DNA from: Euryarchaeota archaeon UBA86
Lineage (GTDB): Archaea > Thermoplasmatota > Poseidoniia > Poseidoniales > Thalassarchaeaceae
Assembly: GCA_002503055.1 (NCBI GenBank)
Contig: DAQX01000026.1
Coordinates: forward strand, 34,598-98,597
Reading direction: 5' to 3'
DNA: 64,000 bases
The translations under genes and the position numbers were made by a program. Under the pieces are notes generated by a model, which was given only the letters and a program-made list of their open reading frames with translations, did not search any database and was not told the DNA's origin. Of the stretch, positions 1-8,415 are shown piece by piece. Numbering within the stretch: the first letter of the stretch is position 1; the number at the start of each line of letters is the position of its first letter.

Positions 1-654
1 TGTTGTTGTTGTTGTTGAATGTGGTTGATGTTCTGGTTCTGGTTCTGGTTCTTGCAGAATTACAGGTTCAGTAGGCGGAGGAGGAATCTCTAATCCGTTA
101 GATTCGGGGATTGCACTGGCAGAAACCGGAATGACTTCTTCGGGTGCTTCAGCTGTGGGCTGGACAAGTTCGATTTGTTGGGCCTCCGGTTCCTCCTCGG
201 GCTCCTCTTCAGTCTCGGGAACTTCGAACTTAGTTACGAAGTCGGGTGCATCCTCAGGCTTGAGTTCGTACTCCTCTTCTTCTGCGCCGTCTTCGGAAGC
301 CTCTGGCATATCGACTGAAAATGCGAAACTCGGCTTCTGTTTAGTGACAACTTGGTCATCCTTACCATACTGCTTCACATCGATTGTAACATCGTCCATT
401 TTGAAGGCAGTGTTGGACCAATCAACAATATCCTCATCGTCATCTTCATCGAAGTCCTCTAGTAACTGATCGAACAGATCTGTAGCTGCATCATCGTCCA
501 TGGTAGAGTCCTGCTGATGAGAGGCCTTTGCAAGTTCGTAAGAACATCTAGAACAACTCACAGCATCCTCCGGATTACGCTGTTGGCAGAGCGGACATTC
601 TACGCCCGATTCATCTTGCTTTCGCCACGATTTGAATCGGTCGAACATCCACAT
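1..654 (-). CDS. Zinc-ribbon protein with acidic tail, C-terminus cut by window edge
   Basis: The frame is open from an ATG at 652-654 to the left edge (218 codons seen), with an in-frame stop upstream at 700-702. A second ATG lies two codons in. Residues 20-37 form a zinc ribbon, C20-x2-C23 and C34-x2-C37. The rest is strongly acidic (Asp/Glu runs around residues 60-75 and 110-150) with EP repeats and a Thr run near the edge, encoded by the TGT repeat at 1-17. Low complexity suggests a disordered tail or linker leading to a domain outside the window. Function is unknown. It is divergent from the helicase at 786, with about 130 bp between them. The reading frame itself is well supported by codon pattern; the role is not. 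Confidence 0.7.
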   Translation of the reverse strand, partial: MWMFDRFKSWRKQDESGVECPLCQQRNPEDAVSCSRCSYELAKASHQQDSTMDDDAATDLFDQLLEDFDEDDDEDIVDWSNTAFKMDDVTIDVKQYGKDDQVVTKQKPSFAFSVDMPEASEDGAEEEEYELKPEDAPDFVTKFEVPETEEEPEEEPEAQQIELVQPTAEAPEEVIPVSASAIPESNGLEIPPPPTEPVILQEPEPEPEHQPHSTTTTT

Positions 655-785
655 CCACCGCCCTAATGTTGGACTTTGACGAAGGTCTCCGTATAATCTT
701 CACGCGGCCATGGTTGCAAGGTGACTCCAACTACTAGAATCTGAATTTGGGGAAGCGTGATGTGGTGTGATTGTGACGAGGGTGT

Positions 786-2711
786 GTGAGCGAGCAGGCG
801 GAGGGTTTACCGGCGCGTTTCAACCGCAGCCAGGAGCATCATGAGTCATATCTCAATCTAATCCGATGGGAACTGGACGATGAGCTCTCGATGACAGAGA
901 CTAGGCTTCGAGAGTGGCCTGACGGTAGGCTAGCAGCAAACGGAATTGCACTGTTCAATTTAGTTGCTAAGGCCGATGGATGGTTGTTTGGACAGCGCAT
1001 CATCAAACTGCAGCGCAGAGATCGTCAGGCCTTTGGAATGCACCGCTTTAGACAAGGAGATATCGTCATGCTCAGTCGTAGAAATCCTCTGACAGAGAAA
1101 CCAATTGAGGCAATTGTCAGTGACCGTTCTAGATTTCATATCAGAATTGTTGTTCCTGAGACGCCCAATGGATTGCGTAAGGACACATGGAGAATGGACA
1201 GAGGTGCGAACAGGATTGCACATGACAGAATGAGAGATGCACTGAACTCGTTATTCGAAGAAGAGGGGGGTGTGCCCCTTCGCGATCTATTCCTTGGCTC
1301 AGTGCATGATCCGATTGGAACAGCTACGCTTCCACCTGACCTTGGAGGAGCTAGGACTACCCAATTCAGTCTCGCGAGTGATCTTAATGCGGCGCAAAGA
1401 GACGCTGCAAAATCGGCTATGGTGGGCCGGCTGACGCTGATTCAAGGCCCTCCAGGTACAGGTAAGACTCACACGGGTGTGAGAATCCTTGAGGCTTGGT
1501 CGAAACAGGATATAGGAACAATTCTCGCGGTAGCAGACTCGAATGTGGCAGTAGATAATTTACTCGAGGGGTTACTATCCCTGGGGGTTCGAGCTCTAAG
1601 ACTGGGGCAGCCAGTAAAGGTGCGAGAAAATCTGCGAGAAGCTACGATGGATGCAAAGATGGAACAGCATCCACTCAGAAAGGATCTCGACCACTGGCTT
1701 GAGTCGAATGAAAAACTCTCAAGACGTGTCAAGGGGATGAAGGGTAAGGAGAAGGGGCTCACGCATCGTGATATTAGCCGCGGCTGGAAAGAGGTCAGAC
1801 GAATCGAATCGCAGATGCGTGACGATATTCTAGACAGAGCGCAGGTTCTATGTTGCACCTGTATCGGCTCTGGTCATGAGTTGCTAGATGGTAGAAGATT
1901 CTCGCGCGTACTAATCGATGAGGCGACACAAGCCACCGAACCTGCTACCCTAGTCCCCTTAGTCCGAGGGGCCAGACAAGTTGTCCTAGTGGGGGATCAT
2001 CGGCAATTGCCACCTACAGTAATTTCACAGAGAGCCGAGACAGGGGGGCTGAGTAGATCTCTGTTTGAGCGCCTAGTGGAGATGGGAATTGAGCCACATC
2101 TACTCCGTGTACAATACAGGATGCACCCCTCGATATCTCTATTCCCCAATGAGAGATTCTATGCAGGCCGGCTTGAAGATGGCGTTGAGTCCTCTCATAG
2201 GCCGGCACCCAGTGGTATGCTCTGGCCGGACTGGGATCATCCGATGGCATTTTTGCCAGTACAGGAAGGAGAAGTGCGCTCCCCGGATGGAAACTCAAAG
2301 GAGAACCCCGGTGAAGCTTCTTGGGTGTCGCGCGTGTTAGAGGAGTTGCTCGATGGTGGAGAGCTTGGAATGAATGATGTAGGCATTATCACCCCATATG
2401 CCGGACAAGTAAGGGCGATTCGAGACAATATGCCCGAAAGATTGGATTCGGTTGAAGTCAGGACTGTTGATGGTTATCAAGGCCGAGAGAAGGAAGTAAT
2501 CATTTTCTCGTGTGTACGATCAAACAGCGAAGGTAATGTTGGGTTCCTATCAGATTCTCGTAGACTGAATGTAGCCTTGACTAGGGCAAAACGAGGCCTC
2601 ATAGTCATCGGAGACCCCGATACACTACGCCACGATGATGATTGGGCGGCTTGGATGGATCATATGCGGAGTCGTAACCTTGAGGCATGGCACTTGCTGG
2701 GGATGTTCTGA
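786..2711 (+). CDS. UPF1/IGHMBP2-like superfamily 1B helicase
   Basis: A 641-residue SF1 nucleic-acid helicase with a GTG start. Motifs in order: Walker A GPPGTGKT at residues 221-228; motif II DEA at 378-380; motif III GDHRQLPPT; motif IV QYRMHP; motif V TVDGYQGREK; motif VI NVALTRAKRG near the C-terminus. The N-terminal 200 residues match the oligonucleotide-binding 1B-type region of the IGHMBP2/Upf1 group. Such proteins unwind RNA or DNA 5'-3'; the archaeal substrate is not established. The next gene starts just after the stop, so an operon with the RDD and tsaC genes is likely. Family assignment is firm; biological role is inferred. Confidence 0.93.
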   Translation: MSEQAEGLPARFNRSQEHHESYLNLIRWELDDELSMTETRLREWPDGRLAANGIALFNLVAKADGWLFGQRIIKLQRRDRQAFGMHRFRQGDIVMLSRRNPLTEKPIEAIVSDRSRFHIRIVVPETPNGLRKDTWRMDRGANRIAHDRMRDALNSLFEEEGGVPLRDLFLGSVHDPIGTATLPPDLGGARTTQFSLASDLNAAQRDAAKSAMVGRLTLIQGPPGTGKTHTGVRILEAWSKQDIGTILAVADSNVAVDNLLEGLLSLGVRALRLGQPVKVRENLREATMDAKMEQHPLRKDLDHWLESNEKLSRRVKGMKGKEKGLTHRDISRGWKEVRRIESQMRDDILDRAQVLCCTCIGSGHELLDGRRFSRVLIDEATQATEPATLVPLVRGARQVVLVGDHRQLPPTVISQRAETGGLSRSLFERLVEMGIEPHLLRVQYRMHPSISLFPNERFYAGRLEDGVESSHRPAPSGMLWPDWDHPMAFLPVQEGEVRSPDGNSKENPGEASWVSRVLEELLDGGELGMNDVGIITPYAGQVRAIRDNMPERLDSVEVRTVDGYQGREKEVIIFSCVRSNSEGNVGFLSDSRRLNVALTRAKRGLIVIGDPDTLRHDDDWAAWMDHMRSRNLEAWHLLGMF

Positions 2712-2719
2712 GGGAGAGT

Positions 2720-3295
2720 ATGGCGGATCACGATTCACCTATCCAATTGAATGTGAGTGGAGGCACTCTGGCCAAACAGATAGTGGCCTCGGAACAGGGT
2801 CATGCGCCCCTTCCAGATGGTGTCGTTCTGGCCTCAGGCGTACGTAGAGTAGCCGCTTTCACCGCCGATGTTGTCATCGTTACAACCATTCTGATGGTAG
2901 TGACCGGTGGTAGAATTCTGAATGCCTGGAACTTGACTCTATGGAATTCATTGGACTTTCACTATGCCTTCGCTCATGCCCTAGTACTCATGGTTGCACA
3001 CTGGCTGTACTGGAGATTGACCGGGCTTGCATACTCTCGTTCTCTGGGTCAGCGCCTGTTCAATCTGGCAATAGTCGCAGAAGATGGTTCTGCGCTGACT
3101 AGTGAGATGTGGGATTCGCGATCTTTTCGTAAGTTAGTGCTGTTGATTCCGTTACTGAATCTCTATATCGGTGCCTACGAATTGGCTAGAATCTCCGAAC
3201 GGCATACTCACCAGAGTAATGTCGATGTACATGTCGGCTCAATAGTCGCTCACTCCGACTCCCTACCTCCTGCCAGCAGGAGGCACATTAGGTAG
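2720..3295 (+). CDS. RDD family membrane protein
   Basis: About 191 residues. The chosen ATG at 2720 follows the helicase stop and has a purine-rich GGGAG just upstream; an earlier in-frame start at 2687 would overlap the helicase. The protein shows the RDD pattern: RR-x-AAFTAD at the start of the first membrane segment, a second hydrophobic segment (FAHALVLMVAHWLYW), the conserved YSRSLGQRLF loop, and a third segment (LVLLIPLLNLYIGAYE). RDD proteins are small integral membrane proteins; some act in ion or solute exchange, but no specific substrate can be read here. Confidence 0.82.
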   Translation: MADHDSPIQLNVSGGTLAKQIVASEQGHAPLPDGVVLASGVRRVAAFTADVVIVTTILMVVTGGRILNAWNLTLWNSLDFHYAFAHALVLMVAHWLYWRLTGLAYSRSLGQRLFNLAIVAEDGSALTSEMWDSRSFRKLVLLIPLLNLYIGAYELARISERHTHQSNVDVHVGSIVAHSDSLPPASRRHIR

Positions 3296-3302
3296 TGATT
3301 GT

Positions 3303-3905
3303 ATGCGAGATGCGATACAGAGGGTTCGGGCTGGAGATTGTATAGTCTACCCAACTACTACTCAACCCGCACTCGGCTGCATCCCTACTCCAGAAAGTCT
3401 GGACAAGTTGTATGAAATGAAGGACCGCGATCACAGTATGCCTGTGAGTATAGGTGTGGCTAATCTAGACCAAGCAGAAGATTTAGTCGAAGTCCCCAAT
3501 TTGGTGAGGAATCTGCTGAATGAGTTCCCAAGAGGTTCTCTTACTGTGGTTCTCAAGGCGCACAAAACTCTCGATTCGCGACTCGGTGGAGAGGGTGTTG
3601 CCATACGAGTCGTTGCTCATCCTGAGGCTATCAGTCTACTCAATGAGGTTGGGCCGTTGACTGCTACAAGTGCCAATCGCAGCGGTGTTCCACCAGTTGA
3701 TGACTGCGAGGAAGCGGCACGCTCTCTATCATCTTCAGACAAGGAGATTTCATTTGTTGAAGGAGTGTGTCCCGGGGGTTTACCCAGTACATTGATAGCG
3801 TGGTATTCGGTCTGTGGTTCAACACAGTTGAGAGATACCGAGGTTCTCAGAGAAGGAGTAGTACCATCCGAAGAGGTCAGATTATGGTTGAGGAGGCAGA
3901 TCTGA
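3303..3905 (+). CDS. tsaC: YrdC-type L-threonylcarbamoyladenylate synthase
   Basis: This 200-residue single-domain YrdC protein makes threonylcarbamoyl-AMP from threonine, bicarbonate and ATP, the first step of tRNA t6A37 synthesis. The N-terminal YPTTTQPALG, the K40-x-R42 pair followed by SMP, and the LTATSANRSG segment are the family's substrate-binding motifs. It lacks the C-terminal Sua5 domain, so it is the short TsaC form. The second t6A gene in the window, pcc1, lies 31 kb away. The 3' end overlaps the next gene by 22 bp, suggesting translational coupling with methionine aminopeptidase. Confidence 0.9.
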   Translation: MRDAIQRVRAGDCIVYPTTTQPALGCIPTPESLDKLYEMKDRDHSMPVSIGVANLDQAEDLVEVPNLVRNLLNEFPRGSLTVVLKAHKTLDSRLGGEGVAIRVVAHPEAISLLNEVGPLTATSANRSGVPPVDDCEEAARSLSSSDKEISFVEGVCPGGLPSTLIAWYSVCGSTQLRDTEVLREGVVPSEEVRLWLRRQI

Positions 3906-4909
3906 AGCACTGGCGAGATGCCGGACATGTTGCCAAGAGGACCCTTGACGGGATTCAGGATGAGATTACTGCGGGCAAGCATTGGAATGATCTGATTGAC
4001 TCTGCGGAGCGTTTCATTAGGAGGCACGGTGGACAGGCTGCCTTCCCGGTGACGATATCTGTCAATGACATGGCAGCACACTATACCACGAATACTCTAC
4101 TCGAGCCTCCGGAAGGATACGATGGAGAGATGATATTCGAGAAGGGAGATTTGGTCAAACTGGATGTTGGAGTTCACATTAAGGGAGCTATAGCTGACAA
4201 TGCCCTGACTGTCGAAGTCGGCTCTGGTGGAAATCACACCGACCAGATCAAGGCAGCCAAGGAGGCAAGGGATGCAGCAATCGAGTTGATGCATCCGGAA
4301 ACACCCTGGCATGAAATCGGAGCAGCGGCAGAGCAGGTTTCGAAGGACGCTGGCTATGAGCCGATTCGCAACCTGTGCGGACATGAATTAGAGCGATGGG
4401 ATCTGCATGCTGGAACTTCAATTCCATCGTATGCATGTGGCGCTTATGACCGTGAGAAAAATCCTCAATTCAAGGGCTCGGTCGAGACTGGAGGAATCTA
4501 TGCTATCGAGCCGTTCAACACTACCGGTTCGAGCGGCATGGTGGAGAATGTCACACCCTCTGGATCCTCAAATATTCTCAGAGTTACTGGCAATGTGAAA
4601 ATTCGCAAAGCTCTTTCTAAGGGTAAACTCAAACCACTTGGTGCGACGATGGCTAGATACATCGAGGAGAGATACAACACTCTCCCTTTCGCTGAGCGTT
4701 GGGCATATCCTCTGCTAGAGAAGCCATTCCCAGAAGAGGATGGGGAATCTCTTCGAAAGAAATGGAATCAATTGGTGAATAAACTGACTTCAATTAGATT
4801 TCTTGAGACTTACACCGCGCTCAGAGATGTAGATGGAGGAGATGTTGGACAGTTCGAACATACAGTGCTGATTACCGATGGTGGCCCGGAAGTACTTACT
4901 GTTGCTTGA
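3884..4909 (+). CDS. map: Methionine aminopeptidase type II
   Basis: This 341-residue enzyme removes the initiator methionine from nascent proteins. The M24 pita-bread fold is evident: H66 (VNDMAAH), metal ligands D94 (KLDVGVHIKG) and D105 (IADNAL), H167 (CGHELERWDLH), E209 (IEPFNTTG) and E325 (FEHTVLIT). The insertion between the last His and the final Glu is that of the archaeal/eukaryotic type II enzyme. The ATG at 3884 gives the normal family length; an upstream in-frame start at 3767 would add 39 unrelated residues inside tsaC. A T7 tract follows the stop. Confidence 0.95.
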   Translation: MVEEADLKHWRDAGHVAKRTLDGIQDEITAGKHWNDLIDSAERFIRRHGGQAAFPVTISVNDMAAHYTTNTLLEPPEGYDGEMIFEKGDLVKLDVGVHIKGAIADNALTVEVGSGGNHTDQIKAAKEARDAAIELMHPETPWHEIGAAAEQVSKDAGYEPIRNLCGHELERWDLHAGTSIPSYACGAYDREKNPQFKGSVETGGIYAIEPFNTTGSSGMVENVTPSGSSNILRVTGNVKIRKALSKGKLKPLGATMARYIEERYNTLPFAERWAYPLLEKPFPEEDGESLRKKWNQLVNKLTSIRFLETYTALRDVDGGDVGQFEHTVLITDGGPEVLTVA

Positions 4910-4927
4910 AAGGTCCTCAGTACAGCG

Positions 4928-4934
4928 TTTTTTT
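4928..4934 (+). terminator. T-tract terminator after map
   Basis: Seven consecutive T residues lie 19 bp after the map stop codon. Archaeal RNA polymerase terminates at short oligo-T tracts without needing a hairpin. No other coding feature occupies the site. Confidence 0.5.
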
Positions 4935-4989
4935 GAGAAAAACGATTAATTTTCACAACGATTATCTATTGTCGACCCCGATGAAGTCG

Positions 4990-5056
4990 CGTACAGGGCC
5001 GAAAGGTTCTCGCCGAGTGCATCCCATCCCCTCGCTATTATCTCTCGCCCTGTACA
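4990..5056 (+). ncRNA. Candidate small hairpin RNA in the map-SAP intergenic region
   Basis: The 237-bp gap between map and the SAP-domain gene contains a perfect 9-bp inverted repeat, GTACAGGGC at 4991-4999 and GCCCTGTAC at 5047-5055. It encloses 47 bases that can form smaller hairpins, including GCC-GAAA-GGT with a GNRA loop. A TATA-like ATTATCTATT lies at about 4959-4968, roughly 27 bp before the stem, so a transcript could begin at its base. There is no open frame. It could be a small RNA or only a structured spacer; box C and box D motifs are not convincing. Confidence 0.35.
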
Positions 5057-5100
5057 CCTAAATCGGGTTGCAGCGAGGCTATTGAAAATCCATTTTTTGG

Positions 5101-5110
5101 CACATATTTA
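5101..5110 (+). promoter_or_regulatory. TATA box for SAP-domain gene
   Basis: The A/T-rich CACATATTTA lies about 40 bp before the GTG start at 5147, which would place transcription start near 5130 and leave a short leader. Consensus is moderate. Confidence 0.4.
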
Positions 5111-5146
5111 GCAAAAGTTCCTTTCGTAGACCGGGCATCACAGGCC

Positions 5147-6010
5147 GTGGAGCCTATCGATGAGTGGTCCTCGGCCGAACTCAAAGCCGAGTTGAAGGAA
5201 TTGGACTTATCGACCAGTGGAAACAAACAGGAGCTCTACGATCGATTGTTAGAATACGAAGATGAATGGGGAGAAGATAGTGAATCCGGGATTTCAGATA
5301 TATTTGGAAGGATTGTCAACATCGTAGTCAGTAATCGTGTTGCCTTAGGCGCAGTTGCTGGAGTACTGGTACTTGTTTCTGCAATCGTCGTAGCCGGGCC
5401 AGTAGTAATCGAGATGGTTATGCCTGCCGAAGAGGAGGTTCCCGAGGAGGGGGTTTGGGAATTCATCTTTGAACAAAAGAACTGGACAGATGTTCAGACC
5501 TATTTCATAAATGATGATACAACAGAGATTGTGACTTTGAATATCCCTATGCCGAATAATATCTCCAATATCTACATCGGGGCCTACTGGGGAGAAGAGG
5601 ATGAGCAACCGGGAGGGATTGTCGGTTGTGATATGGTCACGGTAGAGGTGTTTGATACGGCCGTAACTAAGCCCCAGTTGTACAGTCTATCCAGTACAGA
5701 TGCTTCAAGTCAGGACTGTGATGCTGACAAGACCGAACCATGGGACAAAATCTGGTATGATTACTCGCTTGACATACCCGATGCTTCTGGTTTTGAAGGC
5801 ACAGAAGAAGAGGCGCGAGAGTCTTGGGAGTTGTACAACGGAACAGGAACTGGAGAATGGAGGATTGATATTAGAGTCGACACTTATGCAGTATGGGGAA
5901 CAGTTTGTGACTGTGAAGATGGTGAGGAGGTTACGCTCACAATCTCATACATCGAGTATGAGGTCAAAATGTCACTAATTTCGCAAGAAGAGACTGTGAG
6001 TCAGGCTTGA
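5147..6010 (+). CDS. SAP-domain, single-pass membrane protein
   Basis: A 287-residue protein with GTG start. Residues 3-40 match a SAP motif (WSSAELKAELKELDL then NKQELYDRLLEY), normally a DNA/RNA-binding helix-turn-helix. A single membrane segment follows at about residues 63-88 (alternating V/A/L/G), then an outside domain of about 190 residues rich in Asp, Glu, Trp and Tyr with four to five Cys. The predicted topology puts the SAP domain in the cytoplasm and the acidic domain outside. This architecture suggests chromosome or RNA tethering at the membrane, but that is inference. The 3' end overlaps the opposing EamA gene by 10 bp. Confidence 0.75.
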   Translation: MEPIDEWSSAELKAELKELDLSTSGNKQELYDRLLEYEDEWGEDSESGISDIFGRIVNIVVSNRVALGAVAGVLVLVSAIVVAGPVVIEMVMPAEEEVPEEGVWEFIFEQKNWTDVQTYFINDDTTEIVTLNIPMPNNISNIYIGAYWGEEDEQPGGIVGCDMVTVEVFDTAVTKPQLYSLSSTDASSQDCDADKTEPWDKIWYDYSLDIPDASGFEGTEEEARESWELYNGTGTGEWRIDIRVDTYAVWGTVCDCEDGEEVTLTISYIEYEVKMSLISQEETVSQA

Positions 6011-6915
6011 TCTTCTGTAGTGGCCGAGCCGTACATAGTAACGGCAATAATAGCCCCTAGAATCATGATCATTCCCATTGACTGCTGGAAAGAAGGAGTC
6101 TCGTCCAAGAGCAGTATTCCCCAAACGATGGTCAGAACAGGCTGTAGAAGAACTGCAAAAGAAGTGTGTGCAGCCGGCAGTCTGGGAAGTGCGTATGTTA
6201 TCCCAATCCAACCAATCACTTGGCAGGAAAATGCTAGTAGAATTAACCAGCCATGATTGGGCCAAGTTATCGTATGGTCAATGGTTTCAATTCCAAGAGA
6301 AGTTAGTGGAATAGTCCCTAGAAACAAGATACCGAGTGTTGCTCCGGCAGTCGCATCGAACTGCGCATTGACCGCTGGTGCACCGATTCTATTCGATTGG
6401 CGATAAGCTATCAAGAAAGAGGAATAGAATACGGCTGCTACAATTCCACCAATGACTCCCTTTACTGGGTCTTCGCCATATGGAGCATCGTCCCATATCC
6501 CAGACACTAGCAATAATCCCAACATCACAATAGGTAATGAAAGTAGAATGAATTTATTCGGCCTCTCACCAAACAGCCACCAAGTGGCCAGTGTGACAAT
6601 GATAACCTGAGAGTTTCCAATCAATGTTGCAATCCCACTACCAATGTAATCGATAGCGCTGTGGTATCCTGCGAAATCGATAGCCAGTAGGATTCCGGCA
6701 CCGAATGCAAGCCAGCGTGAGTTTGAGTTTCGGGGGTCTTCCTTCTTTGATATCCAAACCAATAATCCCAACAAAGGAAGTGCGTACAACATTCGAAAAA
6801 ATGCACCGGTTAATGGCGTTGTATCTGAACGAATATACAGAAATGGAGCAAAGGAAATTACTGTCGCTCCTGCCAGAGCTATGAGCATCGTGCGGCGGTC
6901 TTCCGCCGACACCAT
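6001..6915 (-). CDS. EamA/DMT family transporter
   Basis: A 304-residue integral membrane protein with about ten hydrophobic segments in two five-helix repeats, typical of the drug/metabolite transporter superfamily. Repeat-characteristic features are the APFLYIRSD/GAFFRMLYALPL region in the first half and SYALP-like GITYALPRLPAAHTSFAVLLQPVLT with WGILLLDETPS in the second, the usual EamA signature. Substrate cannot be predicted. It is the last gene of the reverse-strand cluster rpe-bolA-glutaredoxin-EamA, starting 9 bp after the glutaredoxin stop. Confidence 0.88.
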   Translation of the reverse strand: MVSAEDRRTMLIALAGATVISFAPFLYIRSDTTPLTGAFFRMLYALPLLGLLVWISKKEDPRNSNSRWLAFGAGILLAIDFAGYHSAIDYIGSGIATLIGNSQVIIVTLATWWLFGERPNKFILLSLPIVMLGLLLVSGIWDDAPYGEDPVKGVIGGIVAAVFYSSFLIAYRQSNRIGAPAVNAQFDATAGATLGILFLGTIPLTSLGIETIDHTITWPNHGWLILLAFSCQVIGWIGITYALPRLPAAHTSFAVLLQPVLTIVWGILLLDETPSFQQSMGMIMILGAIIAVTMYGSATTEDQA

Positions 6916-6924
6916 ACAAACGCC

Positions 6925-7260
6925 TCACTCAGCGCCTGAATCGCCGTCAGCAAGCATCTGCTGCAGTTCTCCGCTCTGGAACATCTCGAGGGCTATGTCA
7001 GAGCCTCCAATGAGCTCGCCATGAACGAAAATCTGTGGCATGGTCGGGAAATCAGACCACGCACAGACAGAAGGTATTGCGCGTTGATCGGATAGGATAT
7101 TGACACTGACGAATGGTTGTTCCAACTGTTGTAAGACCGTTGCTGCACGGTTTGAAAATCCGCACTGTGCCTGCTCTGGCGTTCCTTTCATGAACAGGAC
7201 TAGCCTGTTGTTGTCGACTAATTCTTGCAATTCATCGGGTGTCCAGTTGAACTCTGTCAT
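6925..7260 (-). CDS. Monothiol glutaredoxin (CGFS type)
   Basis: A 111-residue Grx4/GrxD-type protein. C33-G-F-S36 is the monothiol active site, preceded by LFMKGTPEQAQ, the family's glutathione-binding Lys segment. The later TMPQIFVHGELIGGSDI holds the cis-Pro and the GG-D glutathione contacts. Such proteins bind a 2Fe-2S cluster with glutathione and hand it to targets, often together with BolA. The bolA gene lies immediately upstream (4 bp gap), a widely recurring functional pair. The ATG at 7258-7260 is chosen over one 13 codons upstream because it leaves bolA intact and matches family length. Confidence 0.93.
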   Translation of the reverse strand: MTEFNWTPDELQELVDNNRLVLFMKGTPEQAQCGFSNRAATVLQQLEQPFVSVNILSDQRAIPSVCAWSDFPTMPQIFVHGELIGGSDIALEMFQSGELQQMLADGDSGAE

Positions 7261-7264
7261 ATCA

Positions 7265-7588
7265 TCACTCCTTGTTTGGCCTGCGGATGTGCACTCCAAA
7301 GAACTCTACCTCTTCACCATGTGGGTCAAAGGCGGTTTGGCCCGTTTCCTCGGCCTGCTCTGGAGTCATGCACTTGAGGTCCAGGGCATGCACAATATTC
7401 TGTGCAATGAACGGCTTGAAGTGGTTGAGGATCGGTCGTTGTCTCTGTAATGGCCGAACGCCTTCGTAACTTTGAGAGATTACTCTAACATGGAAGTGGT
7501 CGCCACTCCCATGCAGATCAGAAGCCTCCACCTGAGCATCAGGAACGATCTTCAGAACCTGTTCTACCATCCACTGCTCTGTAACCAT
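7265..7588 (-). CDS. bolA: BolA family protein
   Basis: A 107-residue BolA/IbaG-like protein: DAQVEASDLHGSGDHFHVRVISQSYEGVRPLQRQRPI shows the class II KH-like fold with the conserved GDHFHV. The family's C-terminal strand (HALDLKCMTPEQ) follows. BolA proteins bind monothiol glutaredoxins through a shared 2Fe-2S cluster and act in iron-sulfur delivery or iron sensing. Its place directly before the CGFS glutaredoxin supports this. Archaeal examples are uncommon, so bacterial origin is plausible. Confidence 0.92.
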   Translation of the reverse strand: MVTEQWMVEQVLKIVPDAQVEASDLHGSGDHFHVRVISQSYEGVRPLQRQRPILNHFKPFIAQNIVHALDLKCMTPEQAEETGQTAFDPHGEEVEFFGVHIRRPNKE

Positions 7589-7632
7589 GATTAGGGCTCC
7601 GGGGTAGTGTGCTTTGAATCCTCGTTGCGAGG

Positions 7633-8310
7633 CTACTCGAGGGCTACCTTGATTGCAGCTAGGTTCTCTGCGATACTGCCTCGGTCATTGATTAGTCCAG
7701 AACCAACTACTGCTATGTCGATTCCCCACTCTGCAACCATCGCCGCATTGTGATCCTTGATGCCACCATCAATCATCAACTTGACTTTGCGGCCACCAGC
7801 GGATTCCTGTTCATCGATTGCGGCTCGAAAGGCTCGAACCTTGTTCTCAACTTCAGGCATGAATGACTGCCCCCCTTTACCGGGCACCACCGACATCACG
7901 AGGACTAGATCAAGCTCTGGTAGAAGTGGAATCACTTCCTCTGCTGGAGTATCAGGATTGAGTACGCATCCGACCCCCATTCCTACTTGTTGCATCTCCG
8001 CGATGAGTGTAGGAAAGTCATCAACGGCCTCGATATGTGCGATTACCATGTCAACGCCAGCATCAGCATATTGCTTCCAAGTCTCCTCGGCGTTGGTAAT
8101 CATCAGATGGCAGTCTATTGTCACCTCGGGACCCAATCTGTCTCTTACAGATCTGATTAATGCAGGTCCGAAGGTGATAGTTCGGTTGACTACCCAGTTA
8201 CCATCCATGACATCCATGTGAATCCAATTAATCCCAGCGTCGACCGCTTCCTCTAGGGTCTCGCCAAGCCTAGCGAAGTCGGCCGTGAGAATGCTCGGGG
8301 TGATCTCCAT
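7633..8310 (-). CDS. rpe: Ribulose-phosphate 3-epimerase
   Basis: A 225-residue TIM barrel interconverting ribulose 5-phosphate and xylulose 5-phosphate. It starts ITPSILTADFARLGE; catalytic and metal residues H31 and D33 (WIHMDVMDGNWV) are present, as are DCHLMI, VMSVVPGKGGQSF and the IDGGI phosphate/metal segment. The ATG at 8308-8310 is chosen because conservation starts at once; an upstream start at 8337 adds nine residues. First gene of the reverse cluster ending with EamA. Confidence 0.95.
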   Translation of the reverse strand: MEITPSILTADFARLGETLEEAVDAGINWIHMDVMDGNWVVNRTITFGPALIRSVRDRLGPEVTIDCHLMITNAEETWKQYADAGVDMVIAHIEAVDDFPTLIAEMQQVGMGVGCVLNPDTPAEEVIPLLPELDLVLVMSVVPGKGGQSFMPEVENKVRAFRAAIDEQESAGGRKVKLMIDGGIKDHNAAMVAEWGIDIAVVGSGLINDRGSIAENLAAIKVALE

Positions 8311-8415
8311 GTGCGAGGGGATGAGTCTGAGGTTCACAATCCCTACGGAAGTTAGGTCTGAAAATAAGACACAGATTCATAGTGTGGAAAGCACCCGCCA
8401 AGTGTAGGTGCGACC

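Noticed and set aside
1..470. Forward frame of 112 codons rich in Ser at 131-469
   Set aside because: It is antisense to the acidic zinc-ribbon gene; its Ser runs mirror the Glu/Asp codons.
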